Shown: positions 7,709 through 19,425, counted from the stretch's first letter. The stretch: 64,000 nucleotides of DNA from Roseomonas nitratireducens (GCF_017813355.1 NZ_JAGIYZ010000009.1:1-64000); one strand, 5' to 3'. Translations and numbers: made by a program. Notes: generated by a model not told the origin, from the letters alone.

Positions 7709-10700
7709 CGGGATATGCCGAGCTCGGCGCGACGACGAACTTCTCCTTCCTCGAAGGCGCGTCGCATCCGCATGAGATCGTGCGCATGGCGAAGGCGCTG
7801 GGCCATGCGGCGGTGGGCGTGGCGGACCGCAATTCCTTCGCCGGCGTGGTGCGCGCCCATGTGGCGGCCAAGGCGGAAGGGCTGCGCTTCCTGCCCGGCG
7901 TGCGGCTTACACTGGAGGATGGATCGGACTACCTCGCCTGGCCTTCCGACCGCGCCGCATGGGGGCGCCTGACGCGGATGCTGTCCGAAGCGCGGCTCGC
8001 CGCGCCCAAGGGCGAATGCCGCATCGGGCGGGATGCGCTTGTGGCGGGGGCGAAGGGCTCGGCGCTGGCGCGGGTGGCGCCGGAAAGGCCGGGCGCGGAT
8101 TTCGGCGAAGGGTTGCGGCGCGACCGCGCGGCGCTGCAGCGGGATCTGGTGCTGCCGCTCTTTCTCGCGGTCGCGCATCGGCATGGCGGGGATGACCGCA
8201 GGCGGCTCGATGCCTTGGCTGGGCTCGGCCTGCCTCTGCTCGCCGCCGGTGCGGTCCGCTTCCATGTCCCGACGCGGCGCCGGCTGGCCGATGTGCTGGC
8301 GGCGATCCGGCTCGGCACCACGGTCGATACGCTCGGCTTCGCCGCCCTGCCGAATGCCGAGGCGCATCTGAAGCCGGAGGCGGAGATGCGGCGCCTCTTT
8401 GCCGGGCATGAGGAGGCGGTCGACAACACGCTGCGCGTCGTCGGGGCCTGCGCCTTCTCCCTCGACCAGCTGCGCTACGAGTATCCGGAGGAAATCCTCG
8501 AGCCCGGGCTGACGGCACAGGAGACGCTCGAGAAGCGGGTGGCGGAGGCGCTGGCGCGGCGCTGGCCGGACGGCCCCTCGGCCAAGCTGCGCAGGCTGAT
8601 CGCGCATGAGATGGTGCTGATCCGGGAGCTCGGCTACGCGCCCTACTTCCTGACGGTGGACGAGATCGTCCGCTTCGCGCGCTCGAAGGGCATCCTCTGC
8701 CAGGGGCGCGGCTCGGCGGCCAATTCGGCCATCTGCTACGTGCTCGGCATCACCGCGGCGGATGTCGACACGCACGACCTGCTGTTCGAGCGCTTCATCT
8801 CCGCCGCGCGTGACGAGCCGCCCGACATCGACGTGGATTTCGAGCATGAGCGGCGAGAGGAGGTGATCCAGCACATCTACGAGCGCTACGGGCGCCGCCG
8901 CGCGGCGATCTGCGCGACGCTGATCCGCTACCGCCCGCGCAGCGCGATCCGGGAGGTCGGCAAGGCGCTCGGCCTGACGGAGGATGTGACGGCGGGCCTC
9001 GCCCGCGCCTCCTGGAGCCCGCGTGGCGACCGGGACATGGCCGATGTCGCGGCCGAGCGCGGCCTGGATGCGGAGGGCGACCCGCGGCTCGCGCTCGCGA
9101 TCGAACTGGCGGACGAGATCCAGGATTTCCCCCGCCACCTCGCGACTCATGTCGGCGGCTTCGTCATCACCAAGGGCCCGCTGGTGGAACACGCGGTGGT
9201 GACGCGGGCGGCCATGGAGGACCGCACCACGCTCGAATGGGACAAGGACGACATCGAGGCGCTGCGCATCCTGAAGGTCGATGTGCTCGGCCTCGGCATG
9301 CTGTCCTGCCTCCGGCGCGCCTTCGACCTGATCGGGATGCACCACGGAAGGCGCCCCGCGCTCGAGGACCTGCAGCCCGAGGATCCGCGCGTCTACGCCA
9401 TGCTGCGAAAGGCCGACGCGATCGGCGTCTTCCAGGTGGAAAGCCGGGCGCAGATGAACATGCTGCCGCGCCTGCGTCCGAAGACCTTCTACGACCTGGT
9501 GGTGCAGGTCGCGATCGTGCGGCCGGGGCCGATCCAGGGCGACATGGTGCACCCCTATCTGCGCCGTCGATCGGGGGAGGAGACCGTGGAGTTGCCCGGC
9601 CCGTCGCCGGAGCACGGCCCGCCGGACGAACTCGCCCAGGTGCTGCGGCACACCTTCGGCGTGCCACTGTTCCAGGAACAGGCGATGCGCATCGCCATCG
9701 TCGCGGCGAAGTTCAGCCCGACCGAGGCGGATGCGCTGCGCCGCGCCATGGCGACGTTCCGCGCCGAAGGCAAGGTGATGCAGTTCCGGGAGAAGTTCGT
9801 CGGCGGCATGACACGCCGCGGCTATACGCAGGATTTCGCCGAACGCTGCTTCCACCAGATCGAGGGCTTCGGCACCTACGGCTTCCCGGAAAGCCACGCC
9901 ATGTCCTTCGCCCTGCTCGTCTACGCAAGCGCCTGGGTGAAGTGCCATCATCCCGCGGTCTTCGCGGCGGCGCTGCTCAACAGCCAGCCCATGGGCTTCT
10001 ACGCCCCGGCGCAGATCGTGCGGGATGCGAAGGCGCATCGCGTCGCGGTGCGCGCGGCGGATGTCACGGCGAGCGACTGGGACTGCACGCTGGAGCCCGA
10101 TCCGCGCAGCGCGGAAGGGCTGGCGCTGCGGCTCGGCCTGCGGCTGGTCTCGGGCCTGGGGGAGGAGGCCGGGCGGCGCATCGAGGCCGCGCGGGCGGAG
10201 GCGCCCTTTGCCTCCCTCGCGGACCTCGCGCAGCGGGCGCGGCTCGATCGCGCTGCGCTGGAGGCGCTGGCGAAGGCCGATGCCTTCCGCGGCCTGGGGC
10301 GGGATCGCCGCGAGGCACTGTGGGATGCGGCGGCGCTTTCCACGCCGGCGCCGCCATTGGCGGCCGCCGAGGGACGGGAAGCCGCGCCGCGCCTGCCGCG
10401 CGCCACGGCGGGGGAACAGACGGTGCTGGACTATGCCGGCACGGGGCTGACGCTGCGCGCCCATCCGATGGCGCTGCTGCGACCGCGGCTCGACGACATG
10501 GGGCTTGCGGATACGCGCGCGCTGGCCCGTGCGCCGCAGGGGCGGCGGCTGCGCCTGCCCGGTCTCGTGCTGGTGCGGCAACGGCCGGGCAGCGCGAAGG
10601 GCGTCGTCTTCTTCACCGTGGAGGACGAGCACGGCATCGCCAACCTGGTCATGTACCCCGATATCGCGGAGCGCTTCCGCGCGGCGGTCGTCTCGGCGCG

Positions 10701-10932
10701 GCTGATCGTCGCGGAAGGGCGCGTGGAGCGGCACGAGAAATCGGAGGTGCCGATCATTCACCTGCTGGTCGCGCGTGTCGCGGACCGCTCCGACCTGCTG
10801 GACGGGCTGCACCTGATGGAGGAGGCGCGCTGGGAAGGCGCGATGGCGCGTGCCGACGAGGTGCGCCGGCCCAATCCGCGCGACGATCCCCGCACCAGGG
10901 TGCGGATGCCGGCAAGCCGAGACTTCCACTGA
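7705..10932 (+). CDS. dnaE2: Error-prone DNA polymerase DnaE2 (ImuC)
   Basis: C-family polymerase that performs the mutagenic bypass step of the ImuA-ImuB-DnaE2 system. The 1075-residue protein has an N-terminal PHP domain (YAELGATTNFSFLEGASHP, GVADRNSF). The polymerase core includes GRGSAANSAICYVLGIT and the PDIDVDFEHERR metal-binding motif. GVFQVESRAQM and FPESHAMSFALLVYASAW follow, then a C-terminal OB-fold region (about 930-1030). The length matches DnaE2 rather than the longer DnaE1. The GTG at 7705 overlaps the imuB stop (GTGA); the frame is open further upstream but only opposite imuB sequence. Confidence 0.95.
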   Translation: MTGYAELGATTNFSFLEGASHPHEIVRMAKALGHAAVGVADRNSFAGVVRAHVAAKAEGLRFLPGVRLTLEDGSDYLAWPSDRAAWGRLTRMLSEARLAAPKGECRIGRDALVAGAKGSALARVAPERPGADFGEGLRRDRAALQRDLVLPLFLAVAHRHGGDDRRRLDALAGLGLPLLAAGAVRFHVPTRRRLADVLAAIRLGTTVDTLGFAALPNAEAHLKPEAEMRRLFAGHEEAVDNTLRVVGACAFSLDQLRYEYPEEILEPGLTAQETLEKRVAEALARRWPDGPSAKLRRLIAHEMVLIRELGYAPYFLTVDEIVRFARSKGILCQGRGSAANSAICYVLGITAADVDTHDLLFERFISAARDEPPDIDVDFEHERREEVIQHIYERYGRRRAAICATLIRYRPRSAIREVGKALGLTEDVTAGLARASWSPRGDRDMADVAAERGLDAEGDPRLALAIELADEIQDFPRHLATHVGGFVITKGPLVEHAVVTRAAMEDRTTLEWDKDDIEALRILKVDVLGLGMLSCLRRAFDLIGMHHGRRPALEDLQPEDPRVYAMLRKADAIGVFQVESRAQMNMLPRLRPKTFYDLVVQVAIVRPGPIQGDMVHPYLRRRSGEETVELPGPSPEHGPPDELAQVLRHTFGVPLFQEQAMRIAIVAAKFSPTEADALRRAMATFRAEGKVMQFREKFVGGMTRRGYTQDFAERCFHQIEGFGTYGFPESHAMSFALLVYASAWVKCHHPAVFAAALLNSQPMGFYAPAQIVRDAKAHRVAVRAADVTASDWDCTLEPDPRSAEGLALRLGLRLVSGLGEEAGRRIEAARAEAPFASLADLAQRARLDRAALEALAKADAFRGLGRDRREALWDAAALSTPAPPLAAAEGREAAPRLPRATAGEQTVLDYAGTGLTLRAHPMALLRPRLDDMGLADTRALARAPQGRRLRLPGLVLVRQRPGSAKGVVFFTVEDEHGIANLVMYPDIAERFRAAVVSARLIVAEGRVERHEKSEVPIIHLLVARVADRSDLLDGLHLMEEARWEGAMARADEVRRPNPRDDPRTRVRMPASRDFH

Positions 10933-10945
10933 ACGCCGCTTACTT

Positions 10946-10964
10946 GCGACTAATTCTCATTTGC
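10946..10964 (-). promoter_or_regulatory. Fur-box-like sequence
   Basis: On the minus strand GCAAATGAGAATTAGTCGC matches 13 of 19 positions of the classical Fur box. It lies 35 bases before the start of the small unknown gene at 10999, in a short AT-rich island that also has a TTGCGA direct repeat (10944-10949 and 10961-10966). A role in iron control of the downstream gene is inferred. Confidence 0.4.
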
Positions 10965-10998
10965 GATAAAAAATCCGTACGCAGCGAGAGGAGGCCGC

Positions 10999-11451
10999 AT
11001 GTCGACGCGCGGATTGCCCGTTTGGCCCTGGACCGGCGCGGAGGCCGCCGCCCTGCCCGCGCCCGAACGCCTGATGCTCGACGGGCTCCGCGTCTGGCGG
11101 GCAGCCGAGGCGCCACTGCCGGCGCTGCGCCTACTGCTGGCTGCCGAGGATGCGGCGGTGGCAGCGACGCCGCTCGACGCCCTGCTCCGCGTCGCGCCGA
11201 TCCAAGCCTGCGCGCCGCTCTGCCCACGCGTGAATCCTGACGAAGCCGCGCTGCTGCTCGCCTGCGCCATGGCCCAGCGCGGAGCGCGCAGCGAGGCCCT
11301 GGCCGCCCTGCTAAGGCTGCTGCCGCTGCCGGCCGCCTATGCCGCAATGCCGGCGGCGATCCACCTCGGCGCAGCGCTGCGCGGCGCCGGCCTGCTGCTG
11401 CGCAATCCCATCAGGGAAGCGCTGCGTCCCCGTCCGGCGGCGCGAGGGTGA
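10999..11451 (+). CDS. Hypothetical Ala/Leu-rich protein, possibly iron-regulated
   Basis: A 150-residue protein that I do not recognise. It starts MSTRGLPVWPWTGAEAAALP and is largely helical, rich in Ala and Leu, with an ACAPLCPRVNPDEAALLLAC segment holding three of its cysteines. An AGAGGAGG ribosome-binding site sits about 6 bases before the ATG, which argues for a real gene, as does the Fur-box-like sequence upstream. The last 41 bases overlap the 3' end of the convergent carboxylase gene. No signal peptide or membrane span is clear. Confidence 0.6.
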   Translation: MSTRGLPVWPWTGAEAAALPAPERLMLDGLRVWRAAEAPLPALRLLLAAEDAAVAATPLDALLRVAPIQACAPLCPRVNPDEAALLLACAMAQRGARSEALAALLRLLPLPAAYAAMPAAIHLGAALRGAGLLLRNPIREALRPRPAARG

Positions 11452-13396
11452 CGATCTCCGTCCCCTCCTCGATGCTGTCGCCCGCGGCGCAGCCGAGATG
11501 CGCGACGATGCCATCCGCCGGCGCGGCGATGCGAAGTTCCGTCTTCATCGCCTCCAGGATCGCGACGACCTGGCCGCGGGCGACGCGATCCCCGACCGCG
11601 ACAAGCATCTGCACGACGCGCCCCGGGATAGGTGCGGACAGGCGCCCTTCGGCTGCGGCTTCCCCGCCACGCGGGGCATAGGGGTCGAGAAGTTCAAGCG
11701 TGTGGTCCACGCCCTCGAAAGTCAGGGACACCACGCCATCGTCGAGCGTGAAGGGCACGCGGTGCCATGTGCCGTCGACCGAGGCCCGAAGATCGGCCGA
11801 GAGATCGGCCTGGACCGCGATCGGCGGGCCATCATCGACCACGACCTCCATCGCGCCGCGCCGGCGTCGCACCAGCAATTGGCGCACGCGCACCGCATCG
11901 CGAAGCGACAGCACCTCCTCCGACGCACCGAACAGGCGGAACCCACGACGCCGATCCCACGGCCCTGCGCCTTCGTCACGCAAGCGAAGGCGTTCGAGAT
12001 AGACCGCCGCAAAGGCGGCAAGCGCAGCCGGCGGCGTTTCGACCGGCGGCGGGATCAGGGCGGCCTCGTGCCGCGCGATGAAGCCGGTGTCGAGATCCGC
12101 CGCGACCATCGCCGGATGGGCGACAAGGCGGCGCAGGAAGGCGAGGTTCGTCGTCAACCCGCCAAGCTGCGTATCGGCGAGTGCTGCCGACAGGCGCCGC
12201 AGCGCCGTCTCGCGGTCAGGCCCATGCGCCATGATCTTCGCGATCATCGGGTCGTAGTGCGGCGTGATCGCATCATCGCTGCGCACGCCGGTGTCCATCC
12301 GCACGCCCGGCGCCCTACCCGGCCCGACGAAGCGGCGCAGCACGCCGACGGAAGGGCGGAACCCAGCAGCGGGGTCCTCCGCATAGAGTCGGACCTCGAC
12401 CGCGTGACCGTCGGCCTCCGGCGGTTCGTCAAACGGCAAGGGCTCGCCGGCGGCGACGCGCAACTGCCATTCCACGAGGTCCAGGCCGGTCACCATCTCG
12501 GTGACCGGGTGCTCGACCTGGAGGCGCGTGTTCATCTCCATGAAGAAGGCGTCCTCGCCCTCCACGATGAACTCGACCGTGCCGGCGTTCACGTAGCCCA
12601 CGGCGCGGGCCGCGGCGACCGCGGCCTCATGCAGCCGCGCGCGAAGGCCCGGCGAAAGATCGGGCGCCGGCGCTTCCTCCAGCACCTTCTGGTGACGGCG
12701 CTGCACGGAACAATCGCGCGTGTGCAGATGAATGGCGCGGCCATGGCGGTCCGCGAAGACTTGAACCTCCACATGCCGCGGCCGCTGCAGGTAGCGTTCG
12801 AGCAGCACACGGTCATCGCCGAAGGCCGCCTTGGCCTCCCGCCGCGCGCCGGCCAACTCGTCCAGGAAATCCGCCGCGCTGTGCACGGGGCGCATGCCCT
12901 TGCCGCCACCACCGGCGCTCGCCTTGATGAGAACGGGGAAGCCGATGCCGGCGGCCTCGATGGCCAGCCGTTCCTCGGACTGATCCTCGCCATGATAGCC
13001 AGGCACCACGGGCACGCCCGCCGCGACCATCAGCGCCTTCGATTCGGCCTTGCTGCCCATGGCCCGGATCGCCGCCGTCGGCGGGCCGACGAAGATGAGC
13101 CCCGCTTCCTCACAGGCTTCGGCGAAATCGGCATTCTCCGACAGGAAGCCGTAGCCCGGATGGATCGCCTCTGCCCCGGCTGCCTTCGCGACGGCCAGGA
13201 TGCGGTCGATGCGCAGGTAGGAGTCGCGGGCCGCGGCAGGTCCGATCGGGTGCGCCTCGTCCGCCAGTTGGACATGGAGCGCGCCGGCATCCGCCTCGCT
13301 GAACACGGCGATGCAGCGGATGCCCATGCGCTGCGCCGTGCGCATGATGCGGCAGGCGATCTCTCCACGATTGGCGACGAGGAGGCTTCCAAACAT
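11411..13396 (-). CDS. mccA: Methylcrotonyl-CoA carboxylase, biotin-containing alpha subunit
   Basis: Biotin carboxylase and biotin carrier subunit of methylcrotonyl-CoA carboxylase, part of leucine breakdown. The 661-residue protein starts MFGSLLVANRGEIACRI. It contains the ATP-grasp loop KASAGGGGKGMR, the EMNTRLQVEHPVTE motif, a middle domain, and a C-terminal biotinyl domain with the modified lysine near residue 618 in EAMKT; the family usually has EAMKM. Propionyl- or geranyl-CoA carboxylase alpha subunits are similar, but the partner beta subunit and isovaleryl-CoA dehydrogenase directly upstream favour leucine. It begins 5 bases after the beta subunit gene. Confidence 0.88.
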   Translation of the reverse strand: MFGSLLVANRGEIACRIMRTAQRMGIRCIAVFSEADAGALHVQLADEAHPIGPAAARDSYLRIDRILAVAKAAGAEAIHPGYGFLSENADFAEACEEAGLIFVGPPTAAIRAMGSKAESKALMVAAGVPVVPGYHGEDQSEERLAIEAAGIGFPVLIKASAGGGGKGMRPVHSAADFLDELAGARREAKAAFGDDRVLLERYLQRPRHVEVQVFADRHGRAIHLHTRDCSVQRRHQKVLEEAPAPDLSPGLRARLHEAAVAAARAVGYVNAGTVEFIVEGEDAFFMEMNTRLQVEHPVTEMVTGLDLVEWQLRVAAGEPLPFDEPPEADGHAVEVRLYAEDPAAGFRPSVGVLRRFVGPGRAPGVRMDTGVRSDDAITPHYDPMIAKIMAHGPDRETALRRLSAALADTQLGGLTTNLAFLRRLVAHPAMVAADLDTGFIARHEAALIPPPVETPPAALAAFAAVYLERLRLRDEGAGPWDRRRGFRLFGASEEVLSLRDAVRVRQLLVRRRRGAMEVVVDDGPPIAVQADLSADLRASVDGTWHRVPFTLDDGVVSLTFEGVDHTLELLDPYAPRGGEAAAEGRLSAPIPGRVVQMLVAVGDRVARGQVVAILEAMKTELRIAAPADGIVAHLGCAAGDSIEEGTEIVTLAPPDGDAALP

Positions 13397-13401
13397 CGCG
13401 C

Positions 13402-15002
<1,601 letters not shown>

Positions 15003-15006
<4 letters not shown>

Positions 15007-16175
15007 GCGGTCTCCCGGAACAGTTCGCGGCCGATCAGCATGCGGCGGATCTCGCTGGTGCCTGCGCCGATCTCGTAGAGCTTCGCATCGCGCAGCAGGC
15101 GGCCCGTGGCGTTGTCGTTGATGTAGCCGTTGCCGCCGAGGATCTGGATCGCGTCGAGCGCCGCCTTCGTCGCGGCCTCCGCGGCGAACAGGATCGCGCC
15201 CGCCGCGTCCTTCCGCGTCGTCCTGCCCTGGTCGCAGGCCCGCGCCACGGCGTAGACATAGGCGCGGCAGGCGCTGAGCATCGTGTACATGTCGGCGAGC
15301 TTGGCCTGGATCAGCTGGAATTCCCCGATCGGCTGGCCGAACTGCTTCCTCTCATGGACATAGGGCACGACGAGGTCGAGGCAGGCCTGCAGAATACCAA
15401 GCGGGCCGGCGGCCAGCACGGCACGTTCGTAGTCGAGGCCGGACATCAACACGCGCACGCCGCCGCCCACCTCGCCCAGCACGTTCTCCGCCGGCACCTC
15501 GCACTCCTCGAAGACGAGTTCGCTGGTGGGGGAGCCGCGCATGCCCAGCTTGTCGAGCTTCTGCGCCGGCCTGAATCCCTTGAAGTCGCGCTCGACGATG
15601 AAGGCGGTGATGCCCTTGGCACCGGCCGAGGGATCCGTCTTGGCATAGACGACGATCGTCTCGGCGTAGTGGGCGTTGGTGATCCACATCTTGGTGCCGT
15701 TGAGAACGTAGCGGTCGCCACGCTTCTCGGCCCGGAGCTTCATGGACACGACGTCGCTGCCCGCGCCCGGCTCGCTCATCGCCAAGGCACCGAGATGCTC
15801 GCCGGAGATGAGCTTCGGCAGGTAGCGGCGTTTCTGCTCCGCCGTGCCGCAGCGCCGGATCTGGTTCACGCAGAGATTGGAATGCGCGCCGTAGGAAAGG
15901 CCGACGGAAGCCGAGGCGCGGCTCACTTCCTCCATCGCGACGCAATGCGCGACATACCCCATGTTCGCGCCGCCATATTCCTCCTCGACCGTGATCCCAT
16001 GCAGCCCGAGCGCCCCCATCTCTGGCCAGAGGTGGCGCGGGAACTCGTCAGTACGGTCGATCTCGGCGGCGATCGGCGCGATCCGCTCGGCGGCGAAGGA
16101 GCGCACGCTGTCGCGCAGCATGTCGACCTCGTCGCCGAGGCCGAAATCGAGTGTGGGGATCTGGTTGGACGGCAT
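15003..16175 (-). CDS. ivd: Isovaleryl-CoA dehydrogenase
   Basis: FAD enzyme oxidising isovaleryl-CoA to 3-methylcrotonyl-CoA, the step before the carboxylase encoded next. The 390-residue acyl-CoA dehydrogenase has the signatures [13 protein letters not shown] and [12 protein letters not shown], and the segment [19 protein letters not shown]. This matches isovaleryl-CoA dehydrogenases, where the catalytic Glu sits in the LDYER part rather than near the C terminus. It starts 14 bases after livF and couples to mccB by a GTGA overlap, placing leucine catabolism and the Liv importer in one transcript. Confidence 0.93.
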
Positions 16176-16189
16176 GGGCGACCTCGGGG

Positions 16190-17023
16190 TCAGAGCCAGC
16201 GCTTGCGGCGCTTGTAGGATTTCAGGTTGCGGAAGGACTTCCGATCGGCGCCGTGGCCGCCGAGATAGAATTCCTTCACATCCTCATTCTCGGCGAGCGC
16301 GGCGGCCTCGCCATCGAGCACCACCTTGCCCTGCTCCATGATGTAGCCATAGGAGGCGACGGAGAGTGCCATGCGCGCATTCTGCTCGACCAGAAGGATC
16401 GTGATGCCGAGATCGCGGTTGAGCTTCCGGATGATCCCGAAGACCTCCTGCACCAGCAGCGGCGAAAGGCCCATGGATGGTTCGTCCATGAGGATCAGCC
16501 GCGGGCGCGCCATCAGCGCGCGCCCGATCGCGAGCATCTGCTGCTCTCCTCCCGACAGGTAGCCGGCGAGGCCCGTGCGTTCACGCAGGCGCGGGAAATA
16601 CTCGAACACCATGTCGATGTCGCGCCGGACCCCTGGGTCCGACCGCGTGAAGGCGCCCAGACGGAGGTTCTCGACACAGGTCATGTCGGAGATGATCCGC
16701 CGGCCCTCCATGACCTGGAAGATGCCCTTACGCACGATCTGGTGCGGATCGATCCCGTTCAGCCGTTCCCCGTCGAAGCGGACCTCGCCGCGCGTGACCG
16801 ACCCTTCTTCCGTCTTGAGAAGGCCGGAGATGGCCTTCAGCGTCGTTGACTTTCCGGCGCCGTTCGCACCGAGCAGCGCGACGATGCTGCCCTTGGGCAC
16901 CGAGAGCGAGAGGCCGCGCAGCACGAGGATGACCTCGCTGTAGACCACCTCGATGTTGTTCACCTCGAGGAGGGGTGGCGCCGCCGCGATCGCCGCGGCG
17001 GCAGGCTGCGAGGTCCCTTCCAT
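16190..17023 (-). CDS. livF: Liv-type ABC transporter ATPase (LivF-like)
   Basis: Cytoplasmic ATPase of the branched-chain amino acid type (HAAT) importer. The 277-residue protein has Walker [10 protein letters not shown], signature [16 protein letters not shown], Walker [14 protein letters not shown] and the [11 protein letters not shown] switch. It carries a C-terminal extension ending in a basic [13 protein letters not shown] tail, longer than typical LivF. The ATG at 17023 follows the binding-protein stop by 2 bases. The livG partner lies at the head of the same operon. Confidence 0.92.
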   Translation of the reverse strand: MEGTSQPAAAAIAAAPPLLEVNNIEVVYSEVILVLRGLSLSVPKGSIVALLGANGAGKSTTLKAISGLLKTEEGSVTRGEVRFDGERLNGIDPHQIVRKGIFQVMEGRRIISDMTCVENLRLGAFTRSDPGVRRDIDMVFEYFPRLRERTGLAGYLSGGEQQMLAIGRALMARPRLILMDEPSMGLSPLLVQEVFGIIRKLNRDLGITILLVEQNARMALSVASYGYIMEQGKVVLDGEAAALAENEDVKEFYLGGHGADRKSFRNLKSYKRRKRWL

Positions 17024-17025
17024 GC

Positions 17026-18312
17026 CTACCAGCCGAGCCAGTCGGCACGGCGTTGCAGGTCGATCGTCGCCACCGGCTGCAGCGCCATGGTGCCGGCCGC
17101 CATCAGTTCCTGCACCGTTCCCTGGGCCGTGCTTCCGGTGACGCGTGCCCGGTAAAGCGCGACGCGCAGCGTGCCGCGATGGTCCTGGGTGCTGAAGTTG
17201 GATGGATTGCAGACGCCCTGGAAGCCATTCGGCACCCAGTCGCGCCGTGCGTAGAAGCCGTCGCGGATCCGCTCGCCGGTCACCTGGCCTCCGTTCGCAG
17301 CCGCGCTTTCCATGGCCTCGACCATCAGCATGGCACCGCAGACCCCAGCCAAGTAGTGAACGGGGCGATAGGCCGTGCCTGCTTGGTCCGAGACGCGGCT
17401 GATCGCGCGGACAGTGTCCATGCCGGCACCGGTACCGCCCCAGACCGCGCCGGTACGAACCGGGAAGACCACGCCATCCGCAGCGGTTCCGGCGGCCTTC
17501 ATCGCGTTCTCGTCCATCCCCCAGACATTTCCGAGGAACTGCACCTGCACGCCCACCGTCTGGCAGGCCCGTAGCACCGAGATGTTGGATCCCGCAGTAT
17601 TGCCGAGATAGGCGTAGTTGGCGCCCTGGTTGCGCAAGGTCAGGCACTGCGCCGTGTAGTCGCCTGGCGTCAGCGCGAACTGGATGGCGGGCAGAACCTC
17701 GAAGCCGAGTTCACGCGCGAGCGCCTCGCCCGCCTCCTTCGGGCTGTTGGGGTAGGGGTGGTTGGCGCCCATGTGGACATAGCGCGGCCGTCCCTGCTGG
17801 CCGCGGGTACGCCAGTCCTCCGCGGCCCATTGCAGCATCGCGCGCAGCGCGTCTGAGTAGGAAGGACCGTAGAAGAAGTTGTAAGGCGCTGCCTCGACGC
17901 CCTGCCGGCGGGACGTGCCGGCGGCGTCTGTCAGCGCCGCCGAGTAGGATGCGGAGATATAGGGGATGCGATCGCGCGTGACGAAGCGGACCAGCGCCTC
18001 GGTATCGGCGGTGCCCCAGCCCTGGATGGCGACCACGCGTTCCCGCTGCGCCCAGGACTGGTACTGGCTAACGGCGCGCGGCGCCTGATAGCCATAGTCG
18101 AAGCCCGACACCGCAAGCCGGCGCCCCGCAACGCCGCCGCGCATCTGGTTCACCCAGGCAAGCGTATCGGCCACGCCCTGGCCATACGGCACGCCGACAT
18201 CCGAGGTCGCGCCGGAATTGTCCATCAGTTGGCCAACCGGGATCGGCGCTTGGGCGAAAGCCTGTCCGGTGGCAAGGAGCGCTCCGGCGAGAAGTGGCAG
18301 CGGAAGCCTCAT
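17026..18312 (-). CDS. Liv-type ABC transporter periplasmic substrate-binding protein
   Basis: A 428-residue periplasmic binding protein of the Leu/Ile/Val and aromatic-acid receptor family. The start at 18312 (MRLPLPLLAGALLATGQAFA) gives a clean signal peptide with cleavage near FAQA, and AGGAGG lies 9 bases upstream. The body has PIPVGQLMDNSGATSDVG and LAWVNQMRGG, typical of the first lobe. It lacks the short LivK form and resembles the longer receptors that often go with acyl-CoA ligases. Ligand unknown; the leucine-degradation genes downstream suggest a branched-chain compound. Confidence 0.88.
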   Translation of the reverse strand: MRLPLPLLAGALLATGQAFAQAPIPVGQLMDNSGATSDVGVPYGQGVADTLAWVNQMRGGVAGRRLAVSGFDYGYQAPRAVSQYQSWAQRERVVAIQGWGTADTEALVRFVTRDRIPYISASYSAALTDAAGTSRRQGVEAAPYNFFYGPSYSDALRAMLQWAAEDWRTRGQQGRPRYVHMGANHPYPNSPKEAGEALARELGFEVLPAIQFALTPGDYTAQCLTLRNQGANYAYLGNTAGSNISVLRACQTVGVQVQFLGNVWGMDENAMKAAGTAADGVVFPVRTGAVWGGTGAGMDTVRAISRVSDQAGTAYRPVHYLAGVCGAMLMVEAMESAAANGGQVTGERIRDGFYARRDWVPNGFQGVCNPSNFSTQDHRGTLRVALYRARVTGSTAQGTVQELMAAGTMALQPVATIDLQRRADWLGW

Positions 18313-18353
18313 GGCACATTTCCTCCTGGTTGTTTGCGGGCCGTTGGCCGGCC

Positions 18354-19418
18354 TCAATGCGAGAACGGGTAGAGTTTCCAATAGGCCTTGATCATTTTCC
18401 AGCGATGGACGAGCCCATCAGGCTCGAAGATGAGGAAAAGGATGATGGCCGCGCCGATCGCCATCTCCCGCAGGAAGGAGATAGAGGCGCCGAGCCGCAG
18501 CACCCTGTCGATCGCTCCGCCGGCAAGCAGGTCTGCTCCGGACTGCACGATCTCGGGCAGCAGCACCATGAAGGCCGCCCCCATCAGGCTGCCCATGACC
18601 GACCCAAGCCCGCCGATGATGATCATGGCCAGGAACTGGATCGAGTAGAGGATGTTGAAGGCCTCGACGCTGACGAACAGCAGGTAGTGCGCGTAGAGCG
18701 CGCCGCCGACGCCGGCGTAGAAGGACGCTATGCCGAAGGAGAGCGTCCTGTAGTAGGCGAGGTTGATGCCCATCATCTCGGCCGAGAGATAGTGGTCGCG
18801 AACCGCGACCAGCGCCCGCCCGTCCCTGGTACGCATCAGGTTGGCCGCGGCGACGAACAGCACGACCACATGTGCGAGGACGATGTAGAAGTAGGTTTCC
18901 TCACGGTCGAAGCGGAACCCGAACAGCTCATAGGGCTCCGTGACGCGCCCGGCGACACCGCCCGAGAACCAGCGCGCACGCGCGAAGAAGTCCTCCAGGA
19001 TGAACTGCGCGGCGAGCGTTGCAATCGCGAGATACAGGCCCTTGAGTCGCGCGGCAGGGGCGCCGAAGACCAGACCGACCAGCGCGGTCATGATTCCCGC
19101 GCCCCAGATCGCGAGTGGAACCGGGACATGCCACTCGACAAGCAGCGCCGAGGCGAAGGCCCCGAAGCCGAAGAATGCCGCATGTCCGATGGATATCTGG
19201 CCGGTGAAGCCGACCAGGATGTTGAGGCCAAGGGCGGCGATGGCGCTGTAGCCGATGGCGATCAGCAAGCCGAGTTCGTAGCGTCCGAAGACAAGCGGCG
19301 CAGCGCAAAGCAGCGCAAGCCCGGCAAGCATGGCGAAGCGCGACCCTCGCGTCGGGAAGATCGTCGTATCGGCCCGATAGGAGGAGCGGAAGTCGCCCGC
19401 CGGCGTCATCGAGGTCAT
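18354..19418 (-). CDS. livM: Liv-type ABC transporter permease (LivM-like)
   Basis: Inner-membrane permease, 354 residues with about nine hydrophobic segments. It contains LNILVGFTGQISIGHAAFFG, the hallmark of the LivM family, and a cytoplasmic loop MGINLAYYRTLSFGIASFYAG that contacts the ATPases. It sits 7 bases after livH. A cytoplasmic N-terminal tail of about 28 residues precedes the first membrane span. Confidence 0.92.
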   Translation of the reverse strand: MTSMTPAGDFRSSYRADTTIFPTRGSRFAMLAGLALLCAAPLVFGRYELGLLIAIGYSAIAALGLNILVGFTGQISIGHAAFFGFGAFASALLVEWHVPVPLAIWGAGIMTALVGLVFGAPAARLKGLYLAIATLAAQFILEDFFARARWFSGGVAGRVTEPYELFGFRFDREETYFYIVLAHVVVLFVAAANLMRTRDGRALVAVRDHYLSAEMMGINLAYYRTLSFGIASFYAGVGGALYAHYLLFVSVEAFNILYSIQFLAMIIIGGLGSVMGSLMGAAFMVLLPEIVQSGADLLAGGAIDRVLRLGASISFLREMAIGAAIILFLIFEPDGLVHRWKMIKAYWKLYPFSH

Positions 19419-19425
19419 CGCGCGC

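Noticed and set aside
7603..10929. A 1108-codon open frame on the minus strand opposite dnaE2
   Set aside because: Composition follows the third-codon GC bias of dnaE2; the peptide is His/Arg/Gln-rich without domains. dnaE2 on the plus strand is certain.
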